Assembly: GCA_003116995.1 (NCBI GenBank)
Contig: BDSL01000061.1
Coordinates: 434,001-498,000 of the forward strand
Source: Yamagishiella unicocca
Lineage: Eukaryota; Chlorophyta; Chlorophyceae; Chlamydomonadales; Volvocaceae
Length of the DNA: 64,000 bases
Direction: 5' to 3'
The position numbers and the translations under genes were made by a program. The notes under the pieces were generated by a model. The model was given only the letters and a program-made list of their open reading frames with translations, did no database searches and was not told the origin of the DNA. This document shows, piece by piece, positions 12,101 to 27,100 of this stretch (its first letter is position 1; every line of letters starts with the position of its first letter).

Positions 12101-15100
12101 GTTCTGCGGCTGGGCGCTCATTCGCTGCCTGTCAGTATAGGTGCGCAGGCACACCAAGTCAGCACCCACTTGGACACCGTTGGTGCCCTTGCCACCCAAG
12201 AACACGTGCGCGTGCAGGTCACAGTACGGCGACGCGCCGCTCATGTCGTACATCGTGAACCCGCGGCAGGCGGGATCTTTGTTGCACAGGGCGGCGCACG
12301 TTTCGCTGTCCGTGGGGCTGGCCGAGGTGTACAGCAGCTCGTATGCGACCCCCTGGCCCACCAGCAGGCACTCGAAGCGAGCGCTGATAGTCGCAAGACA
12401 GCTGATCGCCGTGTCGGCGTCAGGGCCGTAGCTGCTGCCACCGAGGCCCAGGTACGTGTCTGGGGAATGGAGGTCGCAGGAGCCGTCATTCCCGAGGCGC
12501 CAGTGGCCGCAACCATTCTGGCGGGCGGGCGCGGGCGGGATCATGAGGCGTGTGAGTTGATGGGGGGGAGGAAGGGGTCGCGGTGCAGGGGCTGATTTTT
12601 TCCGTGCAGAACCCTGCGGAACCCGCACCGCAGTCCCAACCCTAGCGCTCTCCACCCCGGACGTCAAACCCAGCTCTCCCCAGCACGCACCCTCGAATGA
12701 CTGCTCCAACCTTCCTCCCACTATCCTTTCCTCTTCACTTCCTCCTGTGTCGAGGCGCACGGGTTTCCCCGCCCTCGCCCTCGGGCCTCCCCCTCGCCCA
12801 GCTACACTTCCCACGTCGAGTTACCGGTTCTTTTATGTAACCCCCCTCACCCGGGCACACTTCCCACGTCGAGTTACCGGTTGTTTTATGTAACCCCCCT
12901 CACCAGGGCACACTCTCTGGCGCACGTGGTGGCGCTGAAGACCCCCGGAGTGGAGCGCATCAGGGTGCCCGTGTCGCCCAGCTGGACGCCCGGCCAGCAC
13001 ATGGACCTGAGTGAGGTATGGGAGGAAACCCGTGGCGCCGTGGGTCGGCACATTGGGGGAGAGGGCACAGGGAAGGCGGCGGGGCGGGGCGGCGCAGGGC
13101 GGGGCAGGGAAGGCAGCGGGGGGCAGGCGGGACAGGGAAGGCAGGGGGGAGGCGGGGCAGGGGCGTGTACGACAGGGCTGCGCATTGACGTATGGCACGG
13201 GGCTTGGGAGGCCTTATGGCCAGAAAAGGATGCGCGGGAGGAGGCTCCGGCAGACGGTTGGTGACGGTTGGGGTTTGGATAGCCATGAGACCCCGTGGGA
13301 ACGACACAAGAGAAGAACGAAACGCGGGTAGGGGTGCGAGAGATATGGGTGCTTAGGGCGTTTTAGGGTTTAATGGTGTTTTTCTTGCACAGGGAGTGAG
13401 CCTCACCCGTAGAAGGCGCGATCGGGCGGTGTGACGGTGGTGTAATCCCTGTGGTAGGGCGTCTTGAAGCACACCCGGCTGCCGCCGGCGTCGCCGAACG
13501 TGTTGGTGCCGTGGGGGCCGTTGAAGGGCTCGCTGCGGAAGAAGCAGCCGAAGGTGGAGGCGTTGAAATAGAACATGGTGCAGGCCGGGTCCTTGTCGCA
13601 AGCCCACTTGCAGATCTCCGGCGTGGCGGCCTGCGGACGGCGACGGCCGCGGCGATGAGCGGGTGCACGGCGTCGAGGAGGTGAGCGAGTGCGGCTGCGC
13701 GTCTCGCTCGGCATTTCCGTCCGGCACACCGCAACAAGCCCATGCCATGGTTTTTGAGCCACGCGCTTTGAATGCTCCTCGAACTGCCCTCAACCTCAAT
13801 ATATTCGCGCTTTGAATGCTCCTCGAACTGCTCCCAATACTGGCGCTTTGAACGCTCCTCGAAATGCCCTCAATATTGGCGCTTCGAATGTTTCCTCGAA
13901 CGGCCTCAATACTGGCGCTTTGAATGCTCCTCGAACTGCCCTCAATATTGGCGCTTTGAATGCTTTCTCGAACGGCCCTCAATACTGGCGCTTTGAACGC
14001 TCCTCGAAATGCCCTCAATACTGGCCAAATGCAAAGTGCGCGGCGTTCGGCAGAGTGCGGTGTGCGGCCCTTCCACCTTCCATCACAGCGCCCCGTTCAT
14101 GCCCGTTCCACTACCTCAACCCCAGCCTCAACCTCATACGTACGTCCACAGCTATTCTCTCCGCTAGTACCCCTCTCGCGTCACCTCGTGTCCCTCCCCC
14201 GTCTTCCCCAGCTACCCGCCCAACGACCCACCACACTAACCCAATAGCTGGTCGCACCTGGAAGGCACCAATGGCCCTGCCGGCCACGTCACCGCCGCTG
14301 CCGCTGCAGTCCCAGGGGCCGGATTGCTGCCAACAGAACGCGCCGTAACTGGGGTCCTCGGCGGTGCCCATCGCCACACCGGCGTAGGTGGCGCCGTCGA
14401 ACTGCATGATGTAGCATGTGGCGCCGTCGGGCGAAGTGGCGAAGACCGTCATTCCCGCCGCCTCGGCTTGCAACGCGCACTCCGCTGCGCTGACGACCGG
14501 CATTTCACTGTGGGGCTGCAAGTGGGAAGGGGGGGCCATGCTGGCGAGGCAGTACCAGCCGGGGGGCTCTGGGGGAGGGGCGGGATTGGGGGAGGGAGGG
14601 GGAAGGGCGGGAAGAAGCGGGCAGGGTTGGGAGAGGGGGGAGGCGGGTGGGGAAACGTGTGTTATGCGTCATGGGAGGTGGTTCGTCCGGAACGTACTGC
14701 GAGGGGGCCGGCAGGGGCGCTGGGGGACAGGCTTCGCTTGGAAAGAAAGCCAGGGAGGGGGCTGAGCGAGGGGCGGACAGAGGGTGGTGCTACGGATCGG
14801 GCTTTTTGTTTCAGGTGACGGTTGGGGCACACCGTGTCTGCCAAAATATGGGTGGTTAAGTTGGTTGGCGCTAAGTCGCCGCAGGGCGCAGCAGCTGATC
14901 ATTCCGCACCTTGAGGTGACGGCATCACGGCGCCCCAGCAACCTGCGACGCCATCGTACTCTCCTGGAGCGTACAGCTCGGCCAAGTCAATTTCCTGCAC
15001 AGCAGCAAATCAGCGAGCGTGGAGGGGAGGGGAGGGTTCGAGGGAGACCCGTGGATGCGGGGAGGGGAGGGGAGGCGGGGGCAGTAAGGCCGGGGGGACG

Positions 15101-18100
15101 CAAGGTGGGCGCGTGGAAACATGCGCCAGCGCTGACTTGGCACCTCACGCCGGACACATCAACTTACCAGCAGCATGGCCGCAACGGAGTTGCCGCCGGC
15201 ACCGTTGTCAAGGGGACTGACAAAGACGCCGTTGCAGGTCGAGTTGGCGAAACACAGGTCCAGGGCCTCGTCGGTGGTGCTGCCGCCGGGTACGCTGATG
15301 CCCATGTCAGACATCGTGATGATAGAGGGTCCGGGTAGCAGCGTGCCGCTGACGATCAGGGGGCACGTGCTGATCGGGTCGTAGGGGGTGAGAGGGCCAG
15401 GGGAGCAGTACGGCCGCAGCGCCGCCAAGTAGTCGACCTGTACGAACATCTGGAGGCCGCTGATGAACCACCCACGTGGGCAGTCAATCTGAACTTGCGT
15501 CCGCGTCTGGGCGGCCGTCCCGATACCAACATCAGCTGTCCACGTCTGGGTATCGGAGCAGCGGAAGGACAAGCCCCACAGCATATCATGAGTGAGCAGA
15601 TCTTCGTACGATCGTACGGCGTCGTATCCGCTCGGACAGGTGTCGATCATGCTGCAGCAGCTATAAAAAGAGTCCAGGCCGCTATCGAATTCGGCGTTCG
15701 AACCGCAGGTCGTGATCTTGAGGCTGACCGCATTCAGGAGCGCGCCTGACAGGTCATCCGCCGATATGCCGTACACCAGATCGCCGGGCGGGCAGACCAC
15801 GTCAAGCTGGCTGTACGACGTGACGTCAGCGTAGCTGGGCATAATTGAGTCGGCCCCCAAGGGCGGGAAGGACGGGAATGCGGTGGGGAACTCCGGCGGC
15901 TGATAAGGTGGTGGGGGCGGAGGTGGGGGGGGCGCTGGCGGCTTGGGAGGCGGCGGGGGAGGGAGAGGTGTTGGGGGTGCGGGTGGGTAGGGTGGCGCGG
16001 GCGGGTTGGGTGGTTGGCGCGGCGGCAGTGGGGGCGACGGCGGTGTGGGCGGCGGCAGTGGGGGCGACGGCGGCGTGGGCGGCGGCAATGGAGGCGGTGG
16101 CGGTATAGGCGGCGGCGGTGGGGGCGGCGGCGGTGTGGGCGGCGGCAATGGGGGCGGCGGCAGTCCGGGCGGCGGCGGTGGGGGCGGCGGCGGTGGGGGC
16201 GGCGGCGGGTTGACGACACCGTACACTTGCTGGCCGATGATGGCCAATTCACACACAGCCAGGCTAGCTCCGGGGGTGGTCAACTGCGGCGGAGGAAGGC
16301 GGAGGCGTAGAAGCCGAGCGAGGGGACGGGAGGGGAGGGAAGGGGGGGGTTAACGCCGTGCCCGCCAAAGCAGAAGGGCAGAACGGGGAATGGAGGAGAG
16401 GGGTGCCTGGTTCGTCGCCCTGGGCGTGCTTAGACGGAGGTAAGGCATTGTGTTGCGCCACTCACCTCCAGGGTGATGGTCGTCACGGAGCTCAGCGCGC
16501 ACTCGAAGGAGACCAGCTCTCCAGGGAGGAACGGCCAGGGGGCTTCTCTCGTCGCCACCCGGCAAATGGGGTTGTCCGCGATGTTTGCGTAGGATGGCAC
16601 CGTTGACGTGCCAGCGCGCAGCACCAACTCACCGTTGAAAGCTGCACCAACAGGAACATACACGCAACAGTCAGCGAGCAGGCAGCAGCGGCAGTAGCAG
16701 CAAAGCACAGGCGTTGACGGCAATTGTTAACGGTAACGGCCGGCGGAATTTGAGGGCGATGGCGGCCGGTGAGGAGCATACAACGGCACGGGTGCAGCAG
16801 CCGTTGAGAGGGATGCCCTCCAGCAGCCCAGTGGGGGGAAGCCCTCCAGCAGCCCGGGTCCCACACATTCTTACGAAAGACGTCGTGCAATAGGCCGTTT
16901 TATGATGCGCTGTGCTTCGCCCTAGTATATGCAGCCGCACCTGCTATGCCGTCCGGCAGCAGCACTTGCACGCCAAGCAGGTCGTAGCTGCCCGGCAGCG
17001 TGACACTGATCCAGGGGGTATCTAGAAGGGCTGCAACAGAGGACCAGCACCTGCAGGGTGGCGAACGAAGGGTGGCGGGTAAGGAATGCCCCCGTGTAGC
17101 GCCCCCTTGTAACGCCCCCTCCTAACGCCCCCTCCTAACGCCCCCCTGCACTCACTGTCCGTCCGCCAGTGAAGCATTCCACAGGCCGTCCAGCATGTTG
17201 GCGACGACGGTGTTGACATTGAGAACGCTGGACACGGTGATTGCGCTGGTGGCCAGGGCGGGGGCAATATTGTAGAAGCCTGCGAGCGGGAGGGGCGGGA
17301 GGGACGCGGGAGGGGGCGGGGGCCGGGGCAGTGTAACCCGCGTTCCAAAGCATGTAGGTATACCGGTGCACTGCAACAGGGCAACGAAGACGTCCTAACA
17401 GCCAGCAGATGTTTTAGAAGCCTGTTGGGGTTTGTGTTCATCCCCCGGGCCGATGTGTTCCGTGTTTTAAATCGTGTTCCAGGTAGGTACACAGACACAC
17501 GACCCGCAGCAGCCTCAGCAGGTATGGGTAGCTGCCGGCAGGCGGGCGGCGTGTTGGACCACGAGTGCCGGAAGCGAGAGATAGAGCTGGGCCGGCGCCA
17601 ATAGGTTGCGGAACCAGGACGCAGATAGGATAGTTTGTGAAACCAGGACGCAGATAGATTGTGGAACCAGGACGCAGATAGGATAGCTAGTTTGTGAAAC
17701 CAGGACGCAGATAGATTGCGGAACCAGGACGCAGATAGGATAGTTTGTGAAACCAGGACGCAGATAGATTGCGGAACCAGGACGCAGATAAGATTGCGGG
17801 ATGGAGGGTGGGCAGTGCGCTGATGCGACTACAGGCAGGACCATCCGGCGCTTGGAGGGATGGCGCGTCGAGCCGCGTGTCGCTAGCTGCATCCCTCCCT
17901 GCTTAAGCACCTACAGAACACAGGTCGTCTATGCGCAGCCGGCTCCGGCTCCAATGCATGCACGGTCGATCGGGCCCTGAGAATCACTCGCTCGATCACT
18001 GGAGCTGTTGCGTTGTGGTGTGTTGTGCTGTGTTGTGGTGTGTTGTGCAAAGGGGCCTTACTTCAACCTCCCTTCGCACGGTCCAACAACCGCTGTGTAT

Positions 18101-21100
18101 GGAGGCAGTATTAAATATGTACGACGCCCCGCCACGTGCGTGATCAACGAACTCGTACGTGGCGGTGACTCACCCTCCGCCTGGCGGACCCACAGGTGCA
18201 CGTCGTACACCCGTCCCTGTGCCCCCCCGGTGTCCAGGTGGATGTCGATCGTCATGGCGTCCACGTTCGGATACTCGGACTGAGACACACGAGTACTGGA
18301 GCTGCTGCCAGACTGTGGACCGGGGGAGGGTATGGGAGGAAAGCCGGAAAGTGCACAAAACCGGAAGGGGGAAGGGAGTGAGGAAGCGGGGCGGAGGAGG
18401 GCAGGCGAGCGAGTTTAGGTCATGTGGAGGAAGAAAGTGGCGGTGTGGGTCGGTGTGGGTCGGTAAGTTGGAAAACCCGTGTACTACGAAGCCGCTTAGG
18501 AAACCGATTGGTGCACGTTTTGTCGGTAGGTGGGTGGGGTTGCCGAGTGGGTGGGTGGGATGGGGTGCCATGAGGTGGCTATTCAAGGGAGGGCAGCTGA
18601 GCGCAGCATCGTCTGAAGACGGCAGACGCTAGGAGGATGAATGACTATAACACATCTAGCGAAAGCTACTAGCACATCAGCAACCTGGCGACTTAGCAAC
18701 GGCAGTGTAAGCTCCGTGCCTTTGAGCACCATATCTTCAGTGCCAGGACTTACGAAGATCGCGTGGCTGGCCGAGCTGTTGAGGGCGCTGCTGATGGAAA
18801 TGGTGCAAGCGGATGGGACATCGCACTCCCACTGTACGGCCAGGGCGACCCAGGGAGGCGTTTTGTGAGGAAAGTCCGTGCGAGGAGAGCCCAGAAAGGG
18901 GGAGAGGAGGGGGAGGGAGCCACCGACAGACCACGGGGAAGAGGTAGTGATGCATACAGGCAGGAAAGCGGCAGGCCGTGTAATATGCTGTACACTATAT
19001 GTCTGGTGAGCCGCCTCACTCACGTCGACGGTGATCTTGCATAGGTAGTAGGCGGCTTTAAGGCGCAGCTGCAGCACCTGGCCGTATCCATCGTACTCGT
19101 TGCTCCTGTGAGGTGCGCCACCGGGGAGCGATTGTGGTTGCGGTTTCGGCAGACCATGGTGGTGGTTGTGGTTGCGGTTGTGATTGCGGTGTTGGTGGTA
19201 TGACGGTAGGTGGATCGGGGACCGGTTCACAAGCCGCCGCGAGAAGGGTGGGATCAGGTGCAGTAGTCCGGGGACTCGGTATGTATCAAGCGACCCCTCA
19301 GTGACCACACAGCTCCGCCGTGAGCCACAAAACACCCCCACCCCCGCCCCCGCACCACACACGGGTTTTCCTCCCATATCCCCCGCCTACCAATAGCTGG
19401 TGGTGTCACCGTCGTACACGTTCGTACAGGGAAATGCCACGTCAGAGCCGGGGCCAAACGAGTTGCAGCTCTGCACGACATCGTTGAGGCCGTTGACGAT
19501 GACCTGACATGTCGAAGCCGACAGCGTCGGCGGCGGCGGCGGTTGCGGAGGCGATAGCCAGTACGACGGCGTGCCTATCACCTGCACCTCGCAAGCGGCC
19601 AACCCGCTTGATGCGAAGCTGTCAAGGCGGATGATGAGGACGGACTCGGCCAGGACCGGGGACGCACAGATGATGCGGACCCACTCCCCGGACGATGCGT
19701 TGCCGTAGTAGAAATCGCATATCTCGTTGGGATAGGCCAGGGAAGGGAAGGGGTCCTGCACCAAGCTCCGATCGCCGAGCCACACCTGGAAGGTCATCAA
19801 TCCGGTGCACCCGCAGCTCGATAGGTTGGCGTCCGGATTCTCGACTGACACGACGTTGGCGGCGTTGGCCAGCCAGCAGTCGGCGGGAGCCAGTATGTTT
19901 ACACCCGTCACCGTCTGAAGCCCTTCGAGCATGAAACCAAGCCAGGCACGTTCCTGGGAGGGCCAGCCGGCGAGGCGAGGCAAGTGGAAGGGGGGGAGGG
20001 AGGCAGCAGGGGCGGGTAGGCGTGGGAACAGCGGCTTGGGGCGATTGGGCTGGTAGGATGACCTGGGTGTGAACGGGGAGAGAGAAGGCAACCCCACCGT
20101 CCTATCACCCCTATTCCCAATCCCCGCCCCCACCCCGCATGCCAGGCCAGCACACCAATGTCTCCACCACGGCCCCAAAACTGGCCCCTCAAACCGTTTC
20201 CCTAAACCGCGCAGGGTCCTTGCCTACGTCCGTCTAGGCATAGCGGCCAGGGGTACACTCGCGAACTTCAACCAAGTTCTCCAGCAGGCACCTCCATACG
20301 TGTGTACCAAACGGATTCCTTATCGGTTTCCTGGCCAGTACCGACCCACGGTTTTTCCTCTCGCACCCCCACCCCTACCCCCACCCCTACTCCCGTGTCT
20401 TTTAACTCTTTCGGCCACCCCTACTCCCGCCCACGGGTTTTCCTCTCGCACCCCCACTCCCGCCCACGGGTTATCCTCTCGCACCCCCACTCCCGGCCCG
20501 CACCTCCCCCCTCGGCCTCACCTGCTTTGCCGTGGTGACGCACATCGACGTACTGGGCAGCTCACCGTCCAGCGGCAGTCCGTCCGTCAGGAGCTCCAGA
20601 CCTGTGGAGTAGCCCCACCCCTCGCCTAGCCCCGCCCGTACAATGGAGCTGGAGAAGCCCGCAAGGCCCGGCGCGGCCAGGTTTAATTCGCCCGACTTCT
20701 GAAACAGCAACATGGTTCCGGAGCCGCCGCACATCTCCACCTCGGCCTCGGTGTTGCCCGGACACGGCGTGTTGCAGGCTGTGCTTGCGGGCCGGGCACT
20801 TCCGGTGAAGTCGGTGACCGTGTAGGCGCCGCCACCCCAGCACTCGCCGCCCGCGGTCAGGCCGAAGAAGTTGTAGAGACGCTCTTCCGCCATGTCCGCA
20901 CACCTGGGAGGTATGAGGGCGCCAAGGTGTTCAGCTTGACTAACCAAAAAAGGGAGGGAGAGGATGTGGGGTAAAGGATAATCCGCGAATCCACGGCCGA
21001 CAAACCAAGGGCGATGAAGGTGGTGGTCCAGAAGAGAGGGGCGTGTGAGGGTGTTTAGCAAAACTAAAGAAGAACGGGAGAGGTGGATGTGTGGGGATGC

Positions 21101-24100
21101 CGCAAGAGACAAGAGGGGGTGCGAGGATGTGAGGGTGGCAAAGAGAGGATTAACACACAAGACGGGGGAAAGAGACTGAGCAGAAGGGAGAGGAGAGCGA
21201 CGCCCGATCCAGCTCTCCATGAGGCCCACGTAAAGACGAGCACTCGCTCGGTGACTGGGACCTACCAAAATCTACCTGGGGTGCGGATCCAAGACACGCA
21301 ATCGCCTACGTTTTGCAAGCCCGATCCTCAACTTCCCGCAGCCCTCTCAACCGCAGATAGACCCCCACCCTCTGATTCCACGGCTCCCCTCTCTCCCCCC
21401 AATCGGTTTTCTCTTCGGTGCCAACCCATGGGGTTCCTCTCATTCCCCCCATCCGCGCTCCACTCCACAACCCAAACCCACATGGCGATGGTCATGTTGG
21501 GAAGGACATCGGAGATCTTCTGATACAGCAGCGGTTTGCTATCTGCGTCGTGGTCGAAGCAGCCCTGGAACATGTAGTCCTGGGTGCCCCGGTGTTGGTT
21601 CCGTCGGTCGGGGAGGGGAAGGGTAGGGGGTCGATCGGGGGTTCCCGGTAGCGCAGGGTCGGGGTGGAGGGAACGGGAGGAGGCCTGCGACTGCGCAAAC
21701 AAGCAACCGCCGCCCAGCCCAACCAGCGACTGGAATAGCCGTACTTTCGGGCCCCGTCAGCGTAAGGCCCCAGCCCCGGCGCTCTGCAGCGAGAAACCCG
21801 AAACGTGCGTTGAGGCCTTCGCCAAATATTGGTATAATTCCTTCTTTTGTATTGGACCCGCCACGGGTTTTACCTCCATCCCAGTCTCCTCCCCATATGC
21901 GCCGTATTTGCCCATCTGACGCCGTAATTCCCAGCCAATGTACACCGTACCCCCCAGCAATAGCCCGCCGTACCTCCGGCACCCACAGCAGCGACTCGCA
22001 CATCGTGTACGTGTTGTCCCAGCAGTCCCATGCTTCCCAGCCGCGCAACGAGCGGCGAGACGCGGGCGGCGGCTTCGCGCCCAGACGGTACGACACGCAG
22101 GTCTGATCGGGCCCGAAGTCCTCAGGTGTGCTGTACCAGGCGTCGAAGGACGCCACGCCTGTGGGCGACGGAGGGTTGGGTGCGCGGATGAGGTGAGAGG
22201 TTCGGCAGGAATGTCCCCAAACGCTACCTGTGAAGGAGTTCATCCCATCCATGCACCTCATCCGCGGAGGTCGACATCTGATGATACGCAGCGCACTGCC
22301 ACCATCGGAGGTGCACGGGGTCCCAACCGGCAACTAACTGACAACCAACTTGCAACGAACTGGCTGGCGGCAGCAACCCCGCTCCCATCCAACCCGTATC
22401 CGTCCCCGCCCGCCCCCCTCCTTCGTCGCTTCACGCGTTCTCTCCACCTCCGCCCCCGCCAGCTGAACCGCGACCCTAAGACAGTGGCCGTTACGGCTGT
22501 TACTGCTGTTGCTTTCATGATGTCCTGCTCACCCTCGAGTCGGTGGTCAGTCCAACCGTGCGCGCTCTCAGCCCCTGCCGCAGCCACCCCGGACACCTAC
22601 CCGCGTCCACCGTGACTGGGTCAGTCAGCACCTCCCCATCACGCCAGAACCAATCGGTGCTGAAGCGCGAGACCGATGAGGCGCTGTTGGCGAGACCGAT
22701 CCAGGCGTTGTCGTAGCCGTACGCCTGCAGTCGGGGGTGGGGCGTGGGGGTTTACAGACGGTGTAAGGCCACGGGGCAAGGCCCGAGTCGTACGCCGTAC
22801 GGAGGAGCCGCCGTACGGACGTACGGCTACTTCCACGCCCGGTTCACTCACCGACAAGTGGTAGTTAACGATCATGTCGTCTTCTGCTGATCGGATAGTC
22901 GCTGGGACGCTGCCATTGTTGCACGGCAGGTTGAAGTCTTCGCTGCGGTCCTTGTACATAATGGCCATGTCAGAAGAGAGGTAATGGCGCTCTGTTGGGC
23001 GGCGGCGACGTATGTGGCGGCGGTGTATTGGGCGGCGGCGGCGACGCAGTGGGCGGCGGCGTATTGGGCGGCGGCGAAACGACGTATTGGGCGGCGGCGG
23101 CGGCGTATTGGGCGGCGGCGGCGACGTATTTGGCGGCGGCGACGACGTATTGGGCGGCGGCGGCGACGTATTGGGCGGCGGCGGCGACGCATCCATCGGG
23201 GGGTGGCCAGGAGGGCAAGGGAGAACGGCAGGCCTTCAATTTGACGGAGCAAGGGCCGCCTGGGAGAGGCACTGGGGGGGGCTTGGGCAGATGCACGATT
23301 CCTGTGGTCTCCCGGCCTGTCAAATCCCCTGCCTTCCTCCCATTAGGACGCCACCAGCCCCTAAACCCCGCTGCCCCCCTGCCCACTTTCACTCCCGCTT
23401 TCCGCTCCCCCCAGCTCCCCTCCCCAGCTCCCCCCTCCCCAGCTCCCTACCCACCGATGACCGTCCAGACCGAGAAATGGATCGGGCCTCCACACAGCAC
23501 CCCCGGCGACCCGGTGCAGCTGAAGTTGCACACGCCCCCCTGGCCTGGCAACATGTAGAAGTCGAGGCTGTTACCGGCATAGCAGGATTTGCCTTGGAAG
23601 ATGGCGATCATGTCCAGGCCGTAGGCCATGGCTTCGGAAGCGCAACGGTGCACCGTCATGGCGGGGTGGTTGGTCAGAACGGTCTGGCTCAGGCCGTAGT
23701 TGCCCCCGGAGCCGTCACCAAGGCCGTAGCCGTAGCCGAAGCCGTAGTCGTACTCGTAGACGCTGGAGGGTAGGTTGGCGCCGTTGACGTAGCAGCCCTT
23801 GCGCCGAGTGCCGTAACGACGGGGGGAAGCTGTTGGCGCAGGGCGGGGCACCAAGGCATGAGGGGGGAGAGGAGAGGAGGGCCGTAGGTCGGCAGTTTAG
23901 AGTTTCTCAAAGTAACAGCGACGCATGTTGGTATTGCGAAGGGCGAGAAAACCGTGTGATGCGACACAAGTGCGGGGAACGAGTTTGTGGACTGTATGTA
24001 TGCAGGAGAAGGGGAGGAGCGAGGAAGCCGAAAGGGGCGTGAAGGGTCTGCTAGGGATGCGGGCAGATGGCGAGTGAGGATCCCCAGATGGCGAGTGAGG

Positions 24101-27100
24101 AACCCCAGATGGCGAGCGAGGGCCCCCAGATGGCGAGTGAGGAACCCCAGATGGCGAGCGAGGATCCCCAGATGGCGAGTGAGGATCCCCAGATGGCGAG
24201 CGAGGGCCCCCAGATGGCGAGTGAGGGCCCATGGCGGGGTGGGGCGGTTCGGTGAGGCGAGATGCCATCCTGCCAGCCTGCCAATGCTTGTGTTCTCCCC
24301 CCACGCCTCCCCACTTCCCCCCACTCCTCCCCACCGCTCCGCACCCCGTCTCGCACCCGTCCCCCTGCGGGTCTGGGACCCCCTCAGGTCCAACCAGCAC
24401 CTCCAAATCCACCCGACCAGATACCCAACCCCGCGATTCCTCCCAACCCCCAAACCCCTCCAGCCGGTATCCCTAGGCCCCTCTCCTTCAGCCGTGGTGG
24501 CTCAGCGCAGCGGCGAGAGAGCCGTGACGGCGTGGCGCCCATCCACCCATCCACTCACTCCTCCACCCGACCGCCCCCGTTAAAGCCGTCTTTCAACCAG
24601 CTTTTCCTGTTTCTGCCGTTTCTCCGTCCTCTGTACACGCCTTCCTTCGCTACCCACCCACCCGCGCAGAGGCCTCCTCTGTTGGCGATACCCGACGACA
24701 TCGCCATCCAGCTGACTTGGGCGCCCTCGACTATGGACTCGCAGCCCGCCATCAGCGTCAGTTCGAAACCACTCTCGGTTACGTAGTTGGAGGAGAGGGC
24801 CACACTCATCCCGTAGCAGGATCCGCCCTCGCACTGGCCCTCGACGGCCACCTGGGGGACAGGAAGGCAGGCGGGCGGACGGAGGTGTGGGAAAGAGCCG
24901 ACGGAAAGCGTTTCGTTCGGGTGGAAGTGCCGAGGGAAAAGGCGGAAGAGGAGGCGCATGTGTGTGGCGGGAAGGGGAGGCTGCGCATGTGGGTTTGGGG
25001 TATCAGAAGAAACCCGTGGGTTGGCACTGGAAGGTGAAATTGAGAAAGGAAACGTTGGGGGGAAGGGAGAAGGGTTTGCGTTCACAGGGGGCGGGAGGCT
25101 GCAAGGAAACCCGTGCAGGAAGAAAAATAAGCTTGACACCCGGGAGAGGGGGACAAGGAGGAGGAGGAGGAGGCCCCACGGCGTCGTTGCACCCACCAGA
25201 GAGAGGATTACGGTCACTGAGGAGCCAGGCGGGAAGGGGCGGCTGAAGGTGATGGGTTTCGACACGGTGCGGTTGACGCAGCCGCCAGCGGAGAGGAGTG
25301 GGCAGGGACCCCCAAAGTAGATGTCACAAGTGTAGCTGTACATGCCTATGGGACGAGAGGGCGGTCGGAACGGAGGAGGAGAGTTTAGGGTTTAGAGGCG
25401 CGAGGGCCGGAAGGCTAATGCCTAGGGCCCGTGAGGCAATGAGAGCAGCAATGGAAGCGTGGGTGAAGGGATGAGGGTAATTGTACGAATACCTGGTACT
25501 CTCGTACGCACCTGTTCGTATGTACGGCGAGTCGCCGTACACCACGTCGGCTCGGAATGCATCCAGCTGTTGGATTGTGCCAGTGGGGCAGATGCTGAGG
25601 GCAGTTGTGTTAAGTTCCGCCTGCGAAAGTGCAGCAACACACCACACGGGCGGGCGGGCACAGAGGTGGAGTCATCTGAGCCATCTGAGCCATCTGAGTC
25701 ATCTGACCCATCTGAGCCATCTGAGTCATCTGAGTCATCTGAGTCATCTGAGTCATCTGAGTCATCTGAGTCAAGAGTTGAGTCATCTGAGTCATCTGGG
25801 TTAAGCAGTGTCATGAGGATGGGATGGGTCGCGGTACAGAGCATGCAGAAGACCGTAGTGTATCCTATATTTGGGCATACCATGATTCCACGGGCCGCCC
25901 CGCCCCGACAAGCTAAGTACCTTTGTTCCTCCCTCCGCTGCAGAGGACGTGACCGCGATGAAGGGCGGGTCCGTGCCAGCAGGCATTGCAGCCAGCGTGT
26001 ACGAGAAGCACTCGGGGCTGGCGGGACAGGAGCCCTCCCCGCAGCCGACACCTCGGTCGATGGACGTACCTGCGCAATCAACACACAAAAACACGTTTTC
26101 TGTAAAACGCAAACACCTAAACACACACGTACACACACAGAAGCAGCCACAGCGCCGTGGCTGAGAGCCGCTGTGGAGGCGGCAGGGGAACAATATCCTG
26201 TTGGCCTTCCTGGTGCGGTTGGACCGAGGCCACACAGGGGAGCGCATGCCACTTGTTGCGGTATCCCCCGGGCAGCTGCTCCGACCCCCCGTACTATGTG
26301 TGATTGGTTGTTTTATGCCTTTCCTGATGGGCCAGGTGTTGCAAGCAGGACGGGGTATCGGAGTCAGGGCTGAAGCACCGCCTCGCGCTGCCCCTCTACC
26401 CCACTTCCGCACCCACAACCCGTGCGCGCCTTCCCACCCACCGTACGGCAGCCCATCCAGCGCCATCCACCCGACGTCCAGCCGGTCCACCTCCCCCAAC
26501 AAATGGTCGAACACCGCAATGCTGACTTCGGCTGCCAGCCCGAAGGACTCCCATGTGACGTTCCTGACGTTCGCAGAAAAGACCAGGCTACGAGGACGGG
26601 GATTCGAGGGTGGGGATGGGGGTTTCGCTTCGCGGCGGTTGGTCGGGTTTCTTATCCGAGTGCAGCCGATAACGGTGCATGGGGGCAGGCAGCCGTGAGG
26701 CGGTGAGAGGCGTGGAGGGGTGCGGACCGAGGAGGCCGAATGGTACCGATACCGCTGCAGCGGGTTTGCCCGCAATCGTCATTGGGGCATTCCAACCCAA
26801 ACCCCACGCCGACGCCTTCCTCAACACCAACAAACACGGCGACACTGGTACCGACACCGACGCACACACCAGACACCTATATCGACACTGAAACAGGCAC
26901 CAATCCCAGTCCGCCGCCCAGGTCACCGCTCCGCCCCTCCGCCCAGGTCACCGCTCCTCCCAGCCCCTCACCTCTGCGCGGGTCGTGACCAGGCCGATAT
27001 TGCGTGGATGACGACAGGTGCGGCGACGTAGTTGTAGGCGAATTGCGTGGACTGGACGTCACCGACCATGCTGATGACCTCGGAGTTGGTGATGATGCCT

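Noticed and set aside
10195..12258. Gly-rich plus-strand open frames of up to 524 residues
   Set aside because: They are the antisense of the PPSPX shaft in gene A exon 40, which is in frame with PAN modules on both sides.
17515..17910. Possible extra gene A exon ([16 protein letters not shown] frame)
   Set aside because: Exons 31 and 32 already join in phase without it and the stretch runs into a tandem repeat.
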